NCBI GenBank assembly: GCA_027924585.1
Contig: BSBM01000307.1
Location: forward strand, 11,740,001-11,804,000
Source: Larix kaempferi
Lineage: Eukaryota; Streptophyta; Pinopsida; Pinales; Pinaceae
Length of the DNA stretch: 64,000 nt
Direction of reading: 5' to 3'
Shown here in pieces: positions 60,643-64,000 of this stretch. Below the pieces are notes generated by a model. That model saw only the letters and a program-made list of their open reading frames with translations. It searched no databases and was not told the origin of the DNA. How positions within the stretch are numbered: the first letter of the stretch is position 1; each line of letters starts with the position of its first letter. Made by a program: the position numbers and the translations under genes.

Positions 60643-61586
60643 TGTTAGGCGAAATATATGTCGTAATAATTACGTTGCAGTAGAGTTGCCCAACTATTTA
60701 CTTGTCAACCCGGGGTACGTGAACTGACGAAGCACGTGCACTGTTTGTGCAGGACTGAAGCAGATCTAATCTAACTTAATCTAATTTGCTGAAATCAAAT
60801 TAATCTAGGAAAGCATTGAAACACTAACTAGGAATGCAGGAAATTGCATAAGGGAAATACAACATGTGAAGAGTTAACAACAATGACATAAGTGAGCTCA
60901 CATCTATAAATCCATAATCAAATGGCAAACATGAAAGCATAACAATGGAAGCTTAAATCACATTAAGAATCTCAAATCAAAGACTAATCTAACAAGTACA
61001 AAATCCAATCCAATCCAACTTCATTACAACCCTCTTACAAGCTTAATCTAACTTTATTACCACTTAATGGAATGGAGAGGGAGCACTCTCCTTTATACAT
61101 GAGAGTCCTTAAGAAAAAGATAAGAATGCATTAATTACAGATCCATTATTCTCTCAACTACTCTCAACCATTTTCCTATTATTACAAGATATGGTTCCTT
61201 CAAGTCCTCCACATGTCTCTCATGAATCCTAGATAAGATATGCCAACCAAATCTTCCATGATCTTCTTCTTAAGAATAGACTTGAATCACTATCTCCTTT
61301 GGAATGGTGTAAGAGATATTTGAGAAGTCTCTTTGATTTAATCATTCACATATTCCTACACATTACAAAGCTCACACATAATTGAGATATATATGAAAAC
61401 ATGTATATTTTCTAATATTTAATCATAAATTCACTCTTAATACTAAAATGAATAAAGTGGAAAATAATAATGTGAAACCCAAATGTATTTATGCAAATGA
61501 TATGATGAAGGTTTAATAGGGCGATGAAATGTTAGGAATAGTGAAGGGAAAGGTGGATGAAAATACGACATTTCTGAGTCCTAACA
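60643..61586 (-). repeat. LTR of element 4
   Basis: On the minus strand it starts TGTTAGGACTCAG and ends CGCCTAACA, so the ends are a perfect TGTTAGG/CCTAACA inverted pair. The left flank is TTTAT (60638-60642), the expected 5-bp target duplication, whose partner would be outside the window. Confidence 0.82.
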
Positions 61587-61624
61587 TCCTCCCCAACTGA
61601 AGGTGTTGCATGTCCTCATGCAAC
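61587..61624 (-). other. polypurine tract and hairpin of element 4
   Basis: AGTTGGGGAGGA on the minus strand abuts the LTR. The adjacent GTTGCATG-TCCT-CATGCAAC (61605-61624) is a perfect 8-bp stem with a 4-nt loop. The same pair of features recurs at 62085-62130. Confidence 0.7.
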
Positions 61625-61817
61625 CATGCATGGATCTTCTGAAGAACCTTTGGCATCTAAACTTTGGCTTTGATTGATGATGTCTTTTTAATGATGAATG
61701 TTTCCAAGATATGTGGGAGACATGAGTAACAGCTGGAATTTTTCTTTGGTTGGTTCTTGTGTAAAAACCTTGAATATACGAATGTTGGTTCTTGTGTTAA
61801 CAACATTCATTTCATTA

Positions 61818-61852
61818 TATTATTTATTATTATTATTATTATTATTATTTTT
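61818..61852 (+). repeat. (TTA)n microsatellite
   Basis: About ten TTA units in a T-rich context. Confidence 0.8.
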
Positions 61853-62084
61853 CCTTGCTGTTATGATAATAATTGTAACCACACACTTCACTGGAATCAT
61901 AAGCTATCAATGTGCATAAGAGAGCATCACTGAGTATAAGAAAGTCGTTTCTCAATCTGGTATGAATCATGCCAATGTATATCAATGCATGAAGTAAAGT
62001 GCATCAGGGGATCGTTGGAAATGAAATTTTTGGGAATGGTAAATGGGATGAAAATGGAAGAAAAATGTGGTGATTATGACGATA

Positions 62085-62130
62085 GTTCCCCCCCCCCCCC
62101 AACTGAATCGGTTGCATGCCCTCATGCAAC
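62085..62130 (-). other. second polypurine-like tract and hairpin
   Basis: A run of about 14 C (G on the minus strand) followed by AACTGAATCG and GTTGCATG-CCCT-CATGCAAC (62111-62130), the same stem as at 61605 with a one-base loop change. It is a 40-45 bp duplication about 500 bp upstream (element sense) of the LTR-adjacent copy. Confidence 0.75.
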
Positions 62131-63645
62131 ATAGTGTAGGTCATGGAAGGGAAAACGAAATGGGCTATGGTGAGGAAATTTTCCAAAATATTCAATTCAG
62201 CATATAAGGAATGACATGCTTAAAGCTTAGAAAACAACATACCTTCACTCACCCAAAATATAGATGAACTATGTAATAGGAATGTAGTTGTTGCAGCTGC
62301 TGGATCAGGAAATCGTGATTGGTACTATATCTGCAACTACTGTATCGGTGGGCACAAAGAATATGTGACTGCGACTGTTGGAAGATGGAAGGTGTCACTG
62401 GTGTAGGATCATGAAAATGCAACTGTGAATGTCGCTGCTGCTGGGACATGGAAGATGTCACGAATGTAAGACCATGTGAAATGTGACAGCTACTGTGGAA
62501 ACCGCTAGAACTGCTAGAACTGCTAAAACAACAACCGTCGGAATTGATGTAACTGTCGTAACAGTGGCTGCTATAACAATGATGGTTGTAACAACAACTG
62601 CGGGAACTGCAATGACTATCACTGCTGAATCAGAGAATGGGAAGTGGAGGAATCTGAACTGGTGCTATGGAACTGTCAGACTCTCATAGATGAATTCAAG
62701 CTGCTGTAACTACTAAGGGAATCAGGAAAAAGTGTATAGTCTTCATCCGCTACAAACCTGATGGTACAATTCTAATCATGCGAATGGATGTGTCGATGTC
62801 GAGCATGAAGAGAAATCACTGGATTACTGACCATTGATGAATGACGTTAACCAGTGCGAGGCAACTCACCATTGATGTCAATGAGTGCCAAGGTACCCGA
62901 GTACATCTTGCGAAGTGTGAATGGATGTGCTGAGGTTGAGCCACTTGCAAGATCTGATGATCAAGGGACTTTGATGTATTCCCATGATCGTCAGCAAGAG
63001 AACTTGCCATTAAGGCATGCAAGCCTCTAGGTACTCAAAATGGACTCTAGTCTATATCCCAGATAAGGTGCTGAAGTCGATGGGGCAAGACTGTTGAAAG
63101 GTGGGCCTTAAGGAATCCCACATTAGTCAACGCGAGTTTTTACAAAAATATTGGTAGGACTATAGGAAAGATCTCAGTAGCAACAATGCTTATGGCAAGG
63201 GAATGTAATTATGGAGAGGGAGCGGAATGGTTTTATTTGCGAGGAAAAAGATGAACTGAAAAATGGGGTAAACTGTATGCAATTCAGAAAAATAGGCATG
63301 TGTGAAGTCATGACAGATAAGGCAATGGAATATTGGACTCCAGCATGGATGACTAATGTGCTTTGAAGGAGAAATGTGGGTTAACAAATCATGACGCAAT
63401 TGGTTTCTGTGTAACTGCAAATGTCATGAAATGTGCGATGAGAAGCAGCTCCTTCAAGCTGTCAACAAATCATGTTTTCTCTGATTTTATTTTTTTTTAG
63501 AATCACTGCAGCATTAAAATTGATCGTCTGTGAATCTGAAAAGAAACTTAGTACCAATCCTGCATGAAAACTGTCAGAGTTTCGAAAATATAACATGCAG
63601 AAATAAGTATTAATGCGGCAAATTAAAAATAAAAGACATTGTTAC
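62131..63645. other. internal non-coding region of element 4
   Basis: Short ORFs only. The part 62280-62660 is rich in AACTGCTG/GTAACAACAAC-type degenerate trinucleotide repeats. No protein motif found. Confidence 0.5.
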
Positions 63646-63654
63646 ATGTTACCG

Positions 63655-64000
63655 TTGCGCTTGCGCAGCTGTTCAACGTGCAGCTACACTCAAATGGCTA
63701 TTCAACGCGTAGCTGTTCAATGCGCAACTATACTCAAATGGTTGTTCAATGTGCAGCTGTTCAATGCGCAGCTATACTCAAATGGATGTTCAACGCGCAG
63801 CTATACTCAAATGGTTGTTCAATGCACAGCTATACTCAAATGGTTGTTCAATGCGCAGTTGTTCAATGCGTAGCTATACTCAAATGGTTGTTCAATGCGC
63901 AGCTATACTCAAATGGATGTTCAACGCGCAGCTGTTCAATGCGCATCTATTCAATGCGTAGCTATACTCAAATGGCTATTCAATGCGCAGCTGTTCAATG
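63655..64000 (+). repeat. two-module minisatellite (GTTCAATGCGCAGC)
   Basis: Alternation of a ~15-bp module TGTTCAATGCGCAGC and a ~14-bp module TATACTCAAATGGT, in irregular order, continuing past the window edge. TGCGCA palindromes recur at most units. It is open in more than one frame because the unit has few stops, so the ORFs here are not taken as genes. Confidence 0.85.

Larger units (their letters stand above)
60643..64000 (-). mobile_element. LTR retrotransposon element 4, 3' LTR and 3' internal part
   Basis: A 944-bp LTR (60643-61586) followed on the right by a polypurine tract and untranslated internal sequence reaching the window end. It is inserted into element 3. The lineage is not certain because no coding part is in the window. 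The LTR shares a GTCAACCCGGGG.ACGT stretch (about 60697-60720) with the Athila-like LTRs, so a distant relative is possible. Confidence 0.75.

Overview
The window is a nuclear plant sequence made almost entirely of transposable elements and decayed gene fragments. It shows no bacterial or organellar features, and I found no tRNA, rRNA or CRISPR array. The protein families point to a seed plant: Athila-like Ty3/Gypsy elements with a tRNA-Asp primer site, L1-type LINEs with a zf-RVT plus RNase H tail, a DUF4283-type LINE ORF1, an ABCG3-like transporter exon and an F-box/RNI fragment. The scale of TE load would suit a gymnosperm, but that is a guess.

Layout. 1-2760: a possible 3' end of an unknown gene, then a decayed LINE ORF1 split by a SINE. 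2760-10006: mostly anonymous, with a 211-bp tandem repeat at 6.26-6.8 kb and a doubtful exon at 4.6-5.0 kb. 10007-21893 (+): Athila-like element 1, with many stops and frameshifts. 21894-25238: anonymous DNA holding a 1.02-kb hAT-like element (23790-24809) with a perfect 8-bp target duplication that carries a von Willebrand A domain fragment. 25239-54651: a large inverted duplication with arms of about 5.04 kb (left 25239-30276; right 37758-42372 plus 54234-54651). Each arm carries the first exon of an ABCG3-like gene next to an F-box/RNI fragment in opposite orientation. The spacer (30277-37757) holds a C-rich array of TATA-containing repeats, a candidate small gene and LINE fragments. The right arm is split by Athila-like element 2 (42373-54228, minus) with a 5-bp target duplication. 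The left arm keeps the matching empty site, so the insertion came after the duplication.

54652-58150 (-): a deleted Ty1/Copia element whose LTR starts exactly where the right arm stops. 58520-60642 (-): Athila-like element 3, only its 3' part, interrupted at 60642 by a fourth LTR element (LTR 60643-61586; internal sequence to the window end).

The three Athila-like copies share a conserved stem-loop just downstream of the LTR TATA box. The two longer copies also share a multi-kb ORF downstream of integrase, preceded by an iterated CGAGCCTGC motif array, and both carry a stop at the same codon of that ORF (TAG in one, TAA in the other). No gene here can be called intact and functional with confidence; the small ORF at 32380 is the only possible exception. 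The candidates most worth follow-up are the gene-fragment hairpin, the gene-carrying hAT element, and the shared non-coding signals of the Athila-like family.
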